A stretch of DNA of 64,000 nucleotides, taken from the NCBI GenBank assembly GCA_023404095.1, contig JAEYDD010000038.1, forward strand, positions 179,179 to 243,178, read 5' to 3'. A program made the translations under genes and the position numbers. A model generated the notes under the pieces. It made no database searches. It saw only the letters and a list, made by a program, of their open reading frames with translations, and was not told where the DNA came from. The stretch comes from Pseudomonadota bacterium (lineage in GTDB: Bacteria; Pseudomonadota; Alphaproteobacteria; Rhizobiales; Rhizobiaceae). Below, one piece after another: positions 45,151 through 52,946 of the stretch (its first letter is position 1; each line of letters starts with the position of its first letter).

Positions 45151-45819
45151 TTAATGCGCGGGCCGCAGCAACAATCCGAGGCGCTTCAGCGCCGTCGTCA
45201 CCGGGTCTATGATGAGCAGGGGAAAACGGCGGTCGAGGCGGCGCGCAGCGGCGGAAAGGGGGCCGCCGGCAACCACCACGGACTGTGCGCCGTCCTCGGT
45301 CATCACCTGACTGATCAGCCGGCCGAGTTCCCGGTCGAGCCTGCCGGCATCCGCCATGACTTCGGCGGGCACGCCGGGCGTAAATCGGATCGATCGTAAC
45401 TGATCGCAGACGCCCAGCCTATCGACCTGCCGCCGGATCGACGTTTCAAGCTCCGGCGTCGTGGTGACGATGGAGAAGGCGCGACCCCCAGCGGAGGCTT
45501 CTGAGATCGCGGATTCCCCGATCCCGACCACGGGCACGGGAGCGCGCAGCCTGAGGGCGGCGAGACCCGGATCTCCGAAAGCACCAATTACGATGGCGTC
45601 GGCGGGCCAGCCCGTCTCCGCCATCCTGTCTGCGAAGGCGTCAACGGCGAGGCTGGCCGTATCAAGGTGCGGCGGATTGATAATGATCGGTGCGCCGAAG
45701 TCGGCTGTGCGGCCTTCGACGTCCGCCCAGTTCCGGGTGGTTTCGTGCGCGATGGCGACCATCTCGGCCGTCGTGGTGGAACTCGTATTCGGATTGAACA
45801 GAACAACAAGGCTTTTCAT
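45151..45819 (-). CDS. Asp/Glu/hydantoin racemase-family protein lacking both catalytic cysteines (copy 1)
   Basis: The protein has 222 residues and the family's N-terminus LVVLFNPNTSSTTTAEM. In racemases the first catalytic cysteine lies in ACFGDPG; here the text is IGAFGDPG, with Ala80. The second, normally in LGC-G, reads VVAGGPL with Gly185. Both proton-transfer residues are therefore gone although the fold motifs are kept. A racemase reaction is unlikely; a decarboxylase, isomerase or binding role is possible, as in maleate isomerase and arylmalonate decarboxylase relatives, which keep at least one cysteine. The hydantoinase gene follows after 13 bases. Confidence 0.82.
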   Translation of the reverse strand: MKSLVVLFNPNTSSTTTAEMVAIAHETTRNWADVEGRTADFGAPIIINPPHLDTASLAVDAFADRMAETGWPADAIVIGAFGDPGLAALRLRAPVPVVGIGESAISEASAGGRAFSIVTTTPELETSIRRQVDRLGVCDQLRSIRFTPGVPAEVMADAGRLDRELGRLISQVMTEDGAQSVVVAGGPLSAAARRLDRRFPLLIIDPVTTALKRLGLLLRPAH

Positions 45820-45836
45820 GGGGTTTGGCGCTTGGT

Positions 45837-46628
45837 TCAGGAAGTCAGTTTCGCAGGCACGGCCGTCAGGCCCGCGCCGATGGTCGGCCTGTGTTCGATC
45901 CAGGCGGCCAGTGGCGGAAAAAGTCCCTCGGCGGATTTGGGGCCCGGCCGGGCGAAGCGTCCGGCGCTTGCGGCACGGGGTTTCAGCCGTGCGAGGGTCT
46001 GGGCTTGGCTCACGGCTGCGGCCAGCGGATCGACGAGAGGCACGGAGACGCGGTGCGCGATACGCTGCGCGAGGCCGGTCAGCGGCGCGCCCGCGAGGAT
46101 CAGCACGTCTGCGCCGTGTTCCCTAACCGTATTTTCGGCAAGCGCGACGATCTCGTTCTCAAGCTCGTACTGCACCGTCGAGACGGACTGGAAGCTGGCA
46201 TCCGGGACGCGAATGGCGGCGCAGCGATGGTTCAGCCCGGTCACGGCGACGGCGTCCTCGTACCACGCGACCAGCGTGCGCGAGAAGGTGAGCATGGCGA
46301 AGCGCTCGCCCAGCATGCAGGAGGTCAGCATGGCCGATTCTGCCATGGCAGTGATCGGCAGCTCGAAGAGTTCGCGCGCTGCGATCAGGCTCGGATCGCC
46401 GAATGCTGCGATGACGGCCGCGTCGCAACCGTGATGATGCTCGGCCAGCATTTCGAGCGTTATGCCGCCGGCGATCATGGCTTCGGCCCGGCTGGCGATA
46501 TAGGGAAAGCCGCGCGTCGCGGTGAACGCGACGAGTTCGGTATCGGGTGCCAGCACCGACTGGGCTGTGGCCACCATGCGCTCCGTCATTTCCACCGAAG
46601 TGTTGGGATTGATCAGCAATATCTTCAC
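45837..46628 (-). CDS. Asp/Glu/hydantoin racemase-family protein lacking both catalytic cysteines (copy 2)
   Basis: The protein has 263 residues from a GTG at 46628 behind GGAG; longer reading enters the amidase gene. The N-terminus KILLINPNTSVEMTERM and AMLTFSRTLVAWYEDAV fit the hydantoin racemase group. The first cysteine position reads IAAFGDPS (Ala75) and the second LILAGAPL (Gly180). The same two substitutions occur in the adjacent copy, so they are selected or inherited rather than random decay. A C-terminal tail of about 40 residues (RPGPKSAEGLFPPLAAWIEH) exceeds the usual length. The two proteins may form a heteromer. Confidence 0.82.
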   Translation of the reverse strand: MKILLINPNTSVEMTERMVATAQSVLAPDTELVAFTATRGFPYIASRAEAMIAGGITLEMLAEHHHGCDAAVIAAFGDPSLIAARELFELPITAMAESAMLTSCMLGERFAMLTFSRTLVAWYEDAVAVTGLNHRCAAIRVPDASFQSVSTVQYELENEIVALAENTVREHGADVLILAGAPLTGLAQRIAHRVSVPLVDPLAAAVSQAQTLARLKPRAASAGRFARPGPKSAEGLFPPLAAWIEHRPTIGAGLTAVPAKLTS

Positions 46629-46644
46629 GGTCGTCTCCACCCGG

Positions 46645-47997
46645 TTAGGCTGCCGGTTCTGAAAGAATTCTCTCGGCGCGCAGTGCCGCCGCCAGCACGG
46701 TCGTATCCGCCCCGCGTGGACCGACGATCTGCATGCCGACAGGAAGGCCGTTCCGCGCCGTGCCGCAGGGCATGGACAGGGCAGGCAGTTGCGCGTGGTT
46801 GAAGCGGGGCGTGAGAGCTGCATGGTCCCGCGGCGCGGCCGGCTTGCCGCCGATTGTCTCCGGTCCCAGTCGGTCATGGGACCAAGCCGTGCAGGGTGTG
46901 GTCAGCCCGATTAGAAGGTCATGGCTTGCGAACAGCGGATCAAGCGCGCCACGCAACCGATGGGACTGGTCGAGTGCCCGGGCGACGGCGGTGCCCGGAA
47001 GGGCAAGTCCGCGCTCGATCTGCGCCCCGATATCCGGATCGAAAAGTTCCGGTTCCTGCCGCCAGCGCTCGCCATAGAGCATGGCGAGCCCGGCATGCTG
47101 CAGCGGCATCAGGGCTTCCTCGCTCATCCCTTCGGGCCAGGTGACTTCGACGGGGTCGATGATCCAGCCGGCGCGCTTGAGAGACTGAACGGCTCCTTCG
47201 ATCGCATCCCTGACATCACCATCGATTGCCGCCGCGATTCCGAAAGTCGGATTGTATCCGATGCGCAGTGGGCGATACGCTTCCTGCATCCGGCCACCCA
47301 AGACCGAGAAAAGCAGCGCGCAATCGTCGACGGTCCTGCCCATGGGCGCGATGACGGAGACGTCCCAGAACGGCTCGGAAAACCCAGGGCCATAGGGCAG
47401 GAGATCCTGGCTCGGCTTGAAGCCGACCACGCCGCAATGCGCCGGAGGGCGGCGGCTCGATCCGCCGGCATCTGTGCCAAGGGCGACGGGCGCCATGCCT
47501 GCTGCAAGAGCCGCAGCGTTGCCGCCCGAGGAACCACCCGGCGTCAGCGCAGCATCAAGCGGATGATGCGTGGTGCCGTACAGCGGCGTCTTCGTCACGC
47601 CCTTGCAGGCGAATTCCGAACAGGCGCCGATACCGATGACGATCGCTCCCGCGCCGCGCGCCAACCGCACGGCTTCCGCGTCGCGGGGCGCGACGACGTC
47701 GGAAAAGAGGCGCGAGCCCTGGGTGATCGGCCAGCCCTCTGCCCAGATATTGTCCTTGACGATCAGCGGCACGCCGGCGAGCGGCAGGTGCTGGCCCTCC
47801 GCGATCCTGTCGTCGACCAGTGCGGCTTCGGCCAGCGAACGCTGTGCATCGATCGCCACCAGAGCGTTGAGCGTCGGATTGCGCTCGATGATGATCTCGA
47901 GATGGCGGCGCACGCCGTCGACGGCGCTGAACCTGCCGGCATTCACTGCGGCGGCAATCTGGCGGGCACGCATCGTGGCAATGTCACTTTCGTTCAT
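46645..47997 (-). CDS. Amidase (amidase signature family)
   Basis: The protein has 450 residues with the Ser-cisSer-Lys triad: Lys81 in IVKDNIWAEG, cis-Ser156 in LTPGGSSGGN and the nucleophile Ser180 in GTDAGGSSRRPPA. It hydrolyses an amide, carbamoyl or allophanate-type bond. In this operon it would act on the linear carbamoyl or amide product released when a cyclic ureide is opened. The stop of the upstream deacetylase gene is immediately next to its start. The N-terminus is complete and no fusion is visible. Confidence 0.9.
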   Translation of the reverse strand: MNESDIATMRARQIAAAVNAGRFSAVDGVRRHLEIIIERNPTLNALVAIDAQRSLAEAALVDDRIAEGQHLPLAGVPLIVKDNIWAEGWPITQGSRLFSDVVAPRDAEAVRLARGAGAIVIGIGACSEFACKGVTKTPLYGTTHHPLDAALTPGGSSGGNAAALAAGMAPVALGTDAGGSSRRPPAHCGVVGFKPSQDLLPYGPGFSEPFWDVSVIAPMGRTVDDCALLFSVLGGRMQEAYRPLRIGYNPTFGIAAAIDGDVRDAIEGAVQSLKRAGWIIDPVEVTWPEGMSEEALMPLQHAGLAMLYGERWRQEPELFDPDIGAQIERGLALPGTAVARALDQSHRLRGALDPLFASHDLLIGLTTPCTAWSHDRLGPETIGGKPAAPRDHAALTPRFNHAQLPALSMPCGTARNGLPVGMQIVGPRGADTTVLAAALRAERILSEPAA

Positions 47998-48918
47998 TCA
48001 TGCCTCCATCGGTGCAAAGTCGGGAAGACCGACGGCATGTCGCCAGTGGGTGGCGATCTGTACCCGCGTCGCGAACCATACCCCGCCGCGCGCCGCCATG
48101 GTGTCGAGCAACGCCTCCAGACCGCCAATACGGGCCGGCCGGCCGATGATCCTCAGATGAAGGCCGATGCTCAGCATGCGCGGAATATCGCCGCCTTCGC
48201 GCCAAAGCCGGTCGAAGGCGGCGAGGCAGTAGCGGGTGAAATCCTCCGGCTGGACGAAGCCGCCGCCCGGCTGAAAGCGCATGTCGTTTGTATCGAACGC
48301 ATACGGCAGCACCACATGCTGCATTTCGCCGACGGTAACGACATAGGGAGTGTCGTCGTCATAGGCATCAGAATCGTATAGAAAGCCACCATGCTCGACG
48401 AGTAGGCGCCGTGTCTCGGGCGTCGAAGCCGATCGGGTATGCCAACCGCGCGGTGCGATGCCGCCTGCCTCCCGAACAGTGTCGAATGTACGTGCAATGT
48501 TCTCGCGCTGTTCGGCCTCCGACATGCCGGCCAGGCGCTCCCAGCGCCAGCCATGACAGCTAGCCTCGTGGCCGCGCGTGACGATGTCCCGGACCATCCA
48601 TGGCGCGCGCGCCGCCGCCCGGCCGCAGCATGAGAAGGTGGCGGGGATCGAATGCCGTGCCAGCGCGTCGAGGATGCGGCCATAGCCCACCCGTGGACCA
48701 TAGCCGTAGTGGCTTTCCAGGCACGGGTCGGGAGAGCCGATCACCTCTTCGCGCGCCTCGTAAATGCCTTCGTTGCGTTCGTCTCCGTCGGCGATGGACA
48801 ACTCGGCGCCCTCTTCCACGTTGACGACGAAAGAGACCGCAAGGCGCGCGCCGCCGGGCCACCTGACATCGGGGTGGCCATGGCGATAGCCGATGAAATT
48901 GCGTCTGTCGGCCATCAC
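47998..48918 (-). CDS. Polysaccharide-deacetylase-fold cyclic amidohydrolase (PuuE allantoinase-like)
   Basis: The protein has 306 residues. The N-terminal segment RLAVSFVVNVEEGAELSIADGDERNEG and HYGYGPRVGYGRILDAL are characteristic of the PuuE group, which are metal-independent or weakly metal-dependent allantoinases on a NodB-like barrel. RGHEASCHGWRWE and GWHTRSASTPETRRLL carry the family His residues. It opens a cyclic ureide. The same operon also encodes a hydantoinase on the unrelated amidohydrolase fold, so two ring-opening enzymes act in one pathway. The start overlaps the upstream permease stop (ATGA). Confidence 0.86.
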   Translation of the reverse strand: MMADRRNFIGYRHGHPDVRWPGGARLAVSFVVNVEEGAELSIADGDERNEGIYEAREEVIGSPDPCLESHYGYGPRVGYGRILDALARHSIPATFSCCGRAAARAPWMVRDIVTRGHEASCHGWRWERLAGMSEAEQRENIARTFDTVREAGGIAPRGWHTRSASTPETRRLLVEHGGFLYDSDAYDDDTPYVVTVGEMQHVVLPYAFDTNDMRFQPGGGFVQPEDFTRYCLAAFDRLWREGGDIPRMLSIGLHLRIIGRPARIGGLEALLDTMAARGGVWFATRVQIATHWRHAVGLPDFAPMEA

Positions 48919-49712
48919 TGGATCATCCGGTTGAGGCCGACGGTGCGCGAGCCGACGATGAGCGCGACGAGCGCCAGTGCGATCAGGCCGGTGGAGATGG
49001 CGGCGATCGTCGGATCGGGTGCTTCTTCCAGATACTGCAGCATCTTGATGGGCAGCGTCTTGTTCCAGGCGTCTGTGAGGAAGATGGAGATCGGGTAATT
49101 GTCCATCGAGGCGAGGAAGGCGAACATACCCGAGGTGAGGAATGCTGGCGCAAGGCCCGGCACCAGCACCTTCAGGATCGCCTTTGGATAGGGAAGGCCG
49201 AGCGTTTGCGCCGCATCAATCAGCGAAAAATCGAACTTTTCGAGCGCTGCGACGAGGGTGCGGACCACATAGGGGAGGGTGATGACGATGTGCGCAAGCA
49301 ACAGGCTCCAATAGGCGTCGCGCAGGCCGAGTTCCCGAAAGAACTGCAGAAGAGCCACGCCGATTACCAGGCCAGGCATCATTAGCGGCGACACACTGAA
49401 GGTGGCGAGCGCCTCTCGCCCCGGGAAGCGCCCGCGCACGATCGCGAGCGATGCGAGCGTGCCGACGACGAGTGCTATCACCGTCGAGATCACGGCGAGA
49501 TTGACCGAGAGCCACAGCGCGGCCAGAAGGTCCGGTTTGCGCGCCATACTCTCGTACCAGCGCAGCGACCAGTCCGGCGGCGGCAGTGTGTACACGGTCG
49601 AGGACGTGAAAGAGACGATCACCGTGATGATGAGCGGGGTCAGCAGATAGATGCAGGCGAACAAGGCGATGAGCCAGCTCACCGCCGTTGCGATCCGGTC
49701 CGTAAGGGTCAT
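48915..49712 (-). CDS. ABC transporter permease, PotC type
   Basis: This 265-residue inner-membrane protein has six helices. The EAA loop reads IDAAQTLGLPYPKAILKVLVP. The start overlaps the upstream PotB-type stop (ATGA), and its own stop overlaps the deacetylase start, so the transporter and enzymes are translated as one block. It is a channel subunit of the importer encoded from 52763 downward. Confidence 0.92.
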   Translation of the reverse strand: MTLTDRIATAVSWLIALFACIYLLTPLIITVIVSFTSSTVYTLPPPDWSLRWYESMARKPDLLAALWLSVNLAVISTVIALVVGTLASLAIVRGRFPGREALATFSVSPLMMPGLVIGVALLQFFRELGLRDAYWSLLLAHIVITLPYVVRTLVAALEKFDFSLIDAAQTLGLPYPKAILKVLVPGLAPAFLTSGMFAFLASMDNYPISIFLTDAWNKTLPIKMLQYLEEAPDPTIAAISTGLIALALVALIVGSRTVGLNRMIQ

Positions 49713-50578
49713 GCCTGCCTCCCCGAAAGCCGTTTGAGGACGATGGAAGATGCGATGACGATCATCGCCGCGATGACGAGCAGAACCGCCGACATGGTGG
49801 AGCCCATCTGCTCATCTCGAAGGTAGAGGAACGACCGGGCGATCAGCATGGACAGCATCTGGCTGCGTTCGCCCACGATCAGGTTCGGGATGACGTACAT
49901 GGAAACCGCCATCGAGAAGACGAAGGCGGCGCCTGCCACGGCGCCCGGCAGTGTTAGCGGCAGGGTGACCCTGAAGAAGCGGAAGAATGGTCCTGCGCCG
50001 AGCGTCGCGGCGGCAGGTCCGAGATTGGGATTGATCTGTCGGATCACCGCATAGATTGGCAGCACCATGAAGGGTAGGAAGATGTTGGCCGCGCCGATCA
50101 CCAGCGCCGTCTCGGTGAAAAGCAGGCGCAGCGGCTCGTCGATGATGCCAAGGCCGAGAAGCGTCTTGTTGATAACCCCGTCGCTGCGGAAGACGATCGA
50201 CCAGGCAAACGCCTTGACGATCACGCCGACGGAAAGCGGCAGGATCATCGCGATCAGGATGCATGTCTGGACGAAGCCGCGGGCGCGAGCCAGTGCAAAG
50301 GCTGTCGGATAGCCGAGACCGAGCGTCAGCAGCGTCGTTTCGAGGGCGATGACGATCGTGCGGCGGAGCGCGGTCAGCATGTAGGGATCGGAGAAGAATG
50401 CGACGTAGCCGGCGACGGAAAGCGCGCCGTCGGCATCCCTGAAACTTTTGAGCAGCAGGAACGCGATCGGCAGCGCGAACAGCATCCCAAGCAGCAGGAG
50501 TGATGGAACGGCGAGCAGAAGAAAAGGATCTCTTGTCCGGCCGGCCGGCGACGCGGACTTGGTAGCTGCGTGGGTCAT
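49709..50578 (-). CDS. ABC transporter permease, PotB type
   Basis: The protein has 289 residues from the ATG at 50578, which overlaps the ATPase stop (ATGA). The longer reading back to 50743 lies within the ATPase gene and is dropped. Helices begin with FLLLAVPSLLLLGMLFALPI, and the EAA-type loop is AAATLGAGPFFRFFRVTLP. It forms the channel with the following PotC-type protein. Confidence 0.92.
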   Translation of the reverse strand: MTHAATKSASPAGRTRDPFLLLAVPSLLLLGMLFALPIAFLLLKSFRDADGALSVAGYVAFFSDPYMLTALRRTIVIALETTLLTLGLGYPTAFALARARGFVQTCILIAMILPLSVGVIVKAFAWSIVFRSDGVINKTLLGLGIIDEPLRLLFTETALVIGAANIFLPFMVLPIYAVIRQINPNLGPAAATLGAGPFFRFFRVTLPLTLPGAVAGAAFVFSMAVSMYVIPNLIVGERSQMLSMLIARSFLYLRDEQMGSTMSAVLLVIAAMIVIASSIVLKRLSGRQA

Positions 50579-51654
50579 CGGCGGTTCTCCGCCGGATAGA
50601 TGAGCGTGTCCTCCACCCTCCAGCTGAAGATAACCGGGGAGCCGGCGGATGGAAGGCCAATGGCGTTCGCACCGGACTCCTCGCACACCAGGCGATCGTC
50701 GCCGGAGCCGGCGCCGTAAATCAGGGTCTTCGCGCCGAGGCACATGATGTCGCTGAGTGTCGCCGTGACCCGGTTGGTCGCCTCCGGCGATCCTTGCGGC
50801 AGGCCCGGCGAGATGAGTTCGGGCCGCACTCCGACCAAGACCCTCGCACCTGCGATGAAATTACCCGGAGCGGTGATGTCGCCGTAGGCGGTAGAAATAC
50901 GAAGAAGCCGGCCCTCGGCGCTCTTAACCGTGCCGGCAAGTCGCATCGACATGCCGACGAAGTCGAGTACGAAACTCGTCGCCGGCTTTGAATAGAGCTC
51001 CATCGGGCCGCCATACTGCTCAATCCTGCCAGCGTTCATCACCGCGATTCTGTCTGACACAGCGAGAGCTTCTTCCTGATCGTGCGTCACGAAGACGGCT
51101 GTGATGCCGCGTGAACGCAGAAGGGCCTTCAACTCGACCTGCATGGTTTCGCGAAGTTTACGGTCCAGCGCCGAAAAGGGCTCGTCGAGCAGCAGGAGGT
51201 CGGGTGCCACGACGAGTGCGCGCGCTACCGCGACACGCTGCTGCTGGCCGCCGGAGAGCGCGGATATCGGCCGGTCGGCATATTGCTCCATGCGAACGAG
51301 AGCCAACGCCTCTTCGACCGGAGCCTTCTGCTGGACCTTCGTCATTCCGCGTGCCGAAAGGCCGAAGCCGACGTTCTCACGGACGTTCAGATGCGGGAAA
51401 AGTGCGTAGTTCTGGAAAACCACGGATACGTTGCGCCGGTGGGCGGGCAGGGTGGTCACTTCCCGTTCCGCCAGCCTTATCGTTCCGCTGTCGGCGGAAA
51501 CCAGTCCGGCAACCATCCGCAACAATGTGGTCTTGCCGCAACCCGACGGCCCGAGCAACGAGACCAGTTCACCCTTGAGCACCGAGAAATCGAGATTGTC
51601 GAGCACCGTGTTGTCTCGATAGCTCTTGGTGATGCCTTTTACGTCCAGGTACAT
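50575..51654 (-). CDS. ABC transporter ATP-binding protein, PotA type
   Basis: The protein has 359 residues from the ATG at 51654 (MYLDVKGITKSY). An upstream ATG at 51687 lies in the loop of a hairpin and is less likely. Walker A is GPSGCGKTT, followed by FQNYALFPH, the signature LSGGQQQRVAVARA, Walker B LLLLDEPFSALD and THDQEEALAVSD. A TOBE domain follows in the last 90 residues. It energises the importer of the cyclic-amide operon. Confidence 0.92.
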   Translation of the reverse strand: MYLDVKGITKSYRDNTVLDNLDFSVLKGELVSLLGPSGCGKTTLLRMVAGLVSADSGTIRLAEREVTTLPAHRRNVSVVFQNYALFPHLNVRENVGFGLSARGMTKVQQKAPVEEALALVRMEQYADRPISALSGGQQQRVAVARALVVAPDLLLLDEPFSALDRKLRETMQVELKALLRSRGITAVFVTHDQEEALAVSDRIAVMNAGRIEQYGGPMELYSKPATSFVLDFVGMSMRLAGTVKSAEGRLLRISTAYGDITAPGNFIAGARVLVGVRPELISPGLPQGSPEATNRVTATLSDIMCLGAKTLIYGAGSGDDRLVCEESGANAIGLPSAGSPVIFSWRVEDTLIYPAENRR

Positions 51655-51670
51655 TCCACTTTCCCCTTGC

Positions 51671-51699
51671 GGAGGACGGGTGTTCATAGCCCGTCCCCC
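51671..51699 (-). terminator. Intercistronic hairpin between binding-protein and ATPase genes
   Basis: GGAGGACGGG (51671-51680) and CCCGTCCCCC (51690-51699) form a 10-bp stem with one mismatch and a 9-base loop, 17 bases after the binding-protein stop. The ATG at 51687 is in the loop. It probably limits read-through or protects the binding-protein message. Confidence 0.5.
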
Positions 51700-51716
51700 G
51701 GATCGTTGATGACGGA

Positions 51717-52763
51717 TCAGATCGCCATGAGGCGGTCGAACTGCTCGATCCAGCCGGCGCGGTTCTTCGAGACGAAGGCCCAGTCGGGGCTGAACACCTC
51801 CACGTCCGCGGGCACGATATCCAGGCCCGTGACCTCCGTGTTTGCCGGCAGGGCATAGGTCGACTTGGCCAGGATCGTCTGCAGCTCCGCGCCGAGCATC
51901 TCGTTGACATAGGCGGCAGCGAGTTCCGGATTTGGTCCGTCCTTGACCATGCAGATGCCCGATGGCATGGCGAAGATGCCTTCCTTCGGCGCGGCCAGAT
52001 CTATTGCGGCACCTTCGATCTTTCGCGGTAGCGCATAGGAGGAGAACTGGCCGGCCAGCATGGCGATTTCATTCTGTTCCAGCAGGTTGAAAGACTGGGT
52101 CAGCACCGAGTAGACGTTCAGCAGATTGGGCTTCAGTTCCTCGAGCTTTCCGAAGGCGGCGTCGATCTCGTACTGTGCCTCCGCGAGCGGCTTGCCCGTG
52201 GCAAGATGCGCGGCCATGAACAGCGTCCACATGCCTTCGGTGTTCTGCAACGAGGGAATGACGACCTTGCTCTTGAAGCTCGGATCCCAGAGCTTGGCCC
52301 AGCTATCCACGCCACCAAGGGCGGTGTTGTAGGCCACGCCCGCCCACGGCTGCACGTAGTTGGCCCACATGCCGTCCATGTGCACGGCGCCGGTACGCAG
52401 CTTTGCGACGTTTGGCGCGATGTCCGCCGTGATCGGCGTCAGCAACCCCTCATTGACGGCCATGATCATGACCGGATCGTCCATCTGCACCACGGACAGG
52501 TAGGGATTGGCCTTGTTCGATTGCATCTTTTCCAGGTTCACCAGCGACTTGGTGCCCTCGAAGATAATGCGTGCCCCGTGCTTCTTCTCGAAGGCGGGGG
52601 CGACGATTTCCTCCACCCATTTCGTGTGGCTTGCGGCACCGCCGACGACGAGCTCCTTCGTCTGCGCACGCAGTATTCCAGGGGTGGCCAGAAGGGTGGC
52701 CGCGGCGGCGCCGGTCTTGAGGAGGCTTCGACGGGTGAAGTCTATCGATCCGTTCTTTGTCAT
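51717..52763 (-). CDS. ABC transporter substrate-binding protein, polyamine (PotD) type, Tat-exported
   Basis: The protein has 348 residues from the ATG at 52763. The twin-arginine signal DFTRRSLLKTGAAAATLLATP ends near LRAQ, unlike the Sec signal of the other PotD-type protein in this window. The family 1 features ELVVGGAASHTKWVEEIVAPAFEKK and AGVAYNTALGG are present. It leads the nine-gene operon ending at 43683 and defines its uptake step. The ligand is probably a nitrogen-rich small molecule (inference from the enzymes). Confidence 0.9.
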   Translation of the reverse strand: MTKNGSIDFTRRSLLKTGAAAATLLATPGILRAQTKELVVGGAASHTKWVEEIVAPAFEKKHGARIIFEGTKSLVNLEKMQSNKANPYLSVVQMDDPVMIMAVNEGLLTPITADIAPNVAKLRTGAVHMDGMWANYVQPWAGVAYNTALGGVDSWAKLWDPSFKSKVVIPSLQNTEGMWTLFMAAHLATGKPLAEAQYEIDAAFGKLEELKPNLLNVYSVLTQSFNLLEQNEIAMLAGQFSSYALPRKIEGAAIDLAAPKEGIFAMPSGICMVKDGPNPELAAAYVNEMLGAELQTILAKSTYALPANTEVTGLDIVPADVEVFSPDWAFVSKNRAGWIEQFDRLMAI

Positions 52764-52813
52764 GGCGATCTCTCTCTCGGGTTTCTTGGTCGCACTACGC
52801 CAATCGCAATTGC

Positions 52814-52829
52814 AAATGGCATGCCATTT
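52814..52829. promoter_or_regulatory. Perfect 16-bp palindrome in the divergent promoter of the cyclic-amide operon
   Basis: AAATGGCATGCCATTT is a perfect palindrome between the binding-protein gene and the amidohydrolase gene. An imperfect inverted repeat (AATATTTACAT 52840-52850 and ATGTATAAATATT 52861-52873) follows in very AT-rich DNA. These are candidate sites for the GntR regulator encoded at 54311-55033, which could control both directions. Confidence 0.55.
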
Positions 52830-52946
52830 AAAAAAAAACAATATTTACATTGGCTTGTTAATGTATAAATATTTTGAAGTGAGCATTTTGGCGCCTATAG
52901 AGTTGGCGTTTGCCCATAATTTCCTCACTCTGTTCCGGAGAACCTC

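Noticed and set aside
46921..48381. 486-codon plus-strand open frame
   Set aside because: It is antisense to the amidase and PuuE-like genes, which have complete active-site motifs; no family motif is visible in the antisense product.
51655..51687. Earlier ATG (51687) for the PotA-type ATPase
   Set aside because: It is in the loop of an intercistronic hairpin, and the extra residues (NTRPPQGESG) are absent from the usual family start; 51654 is preferred.
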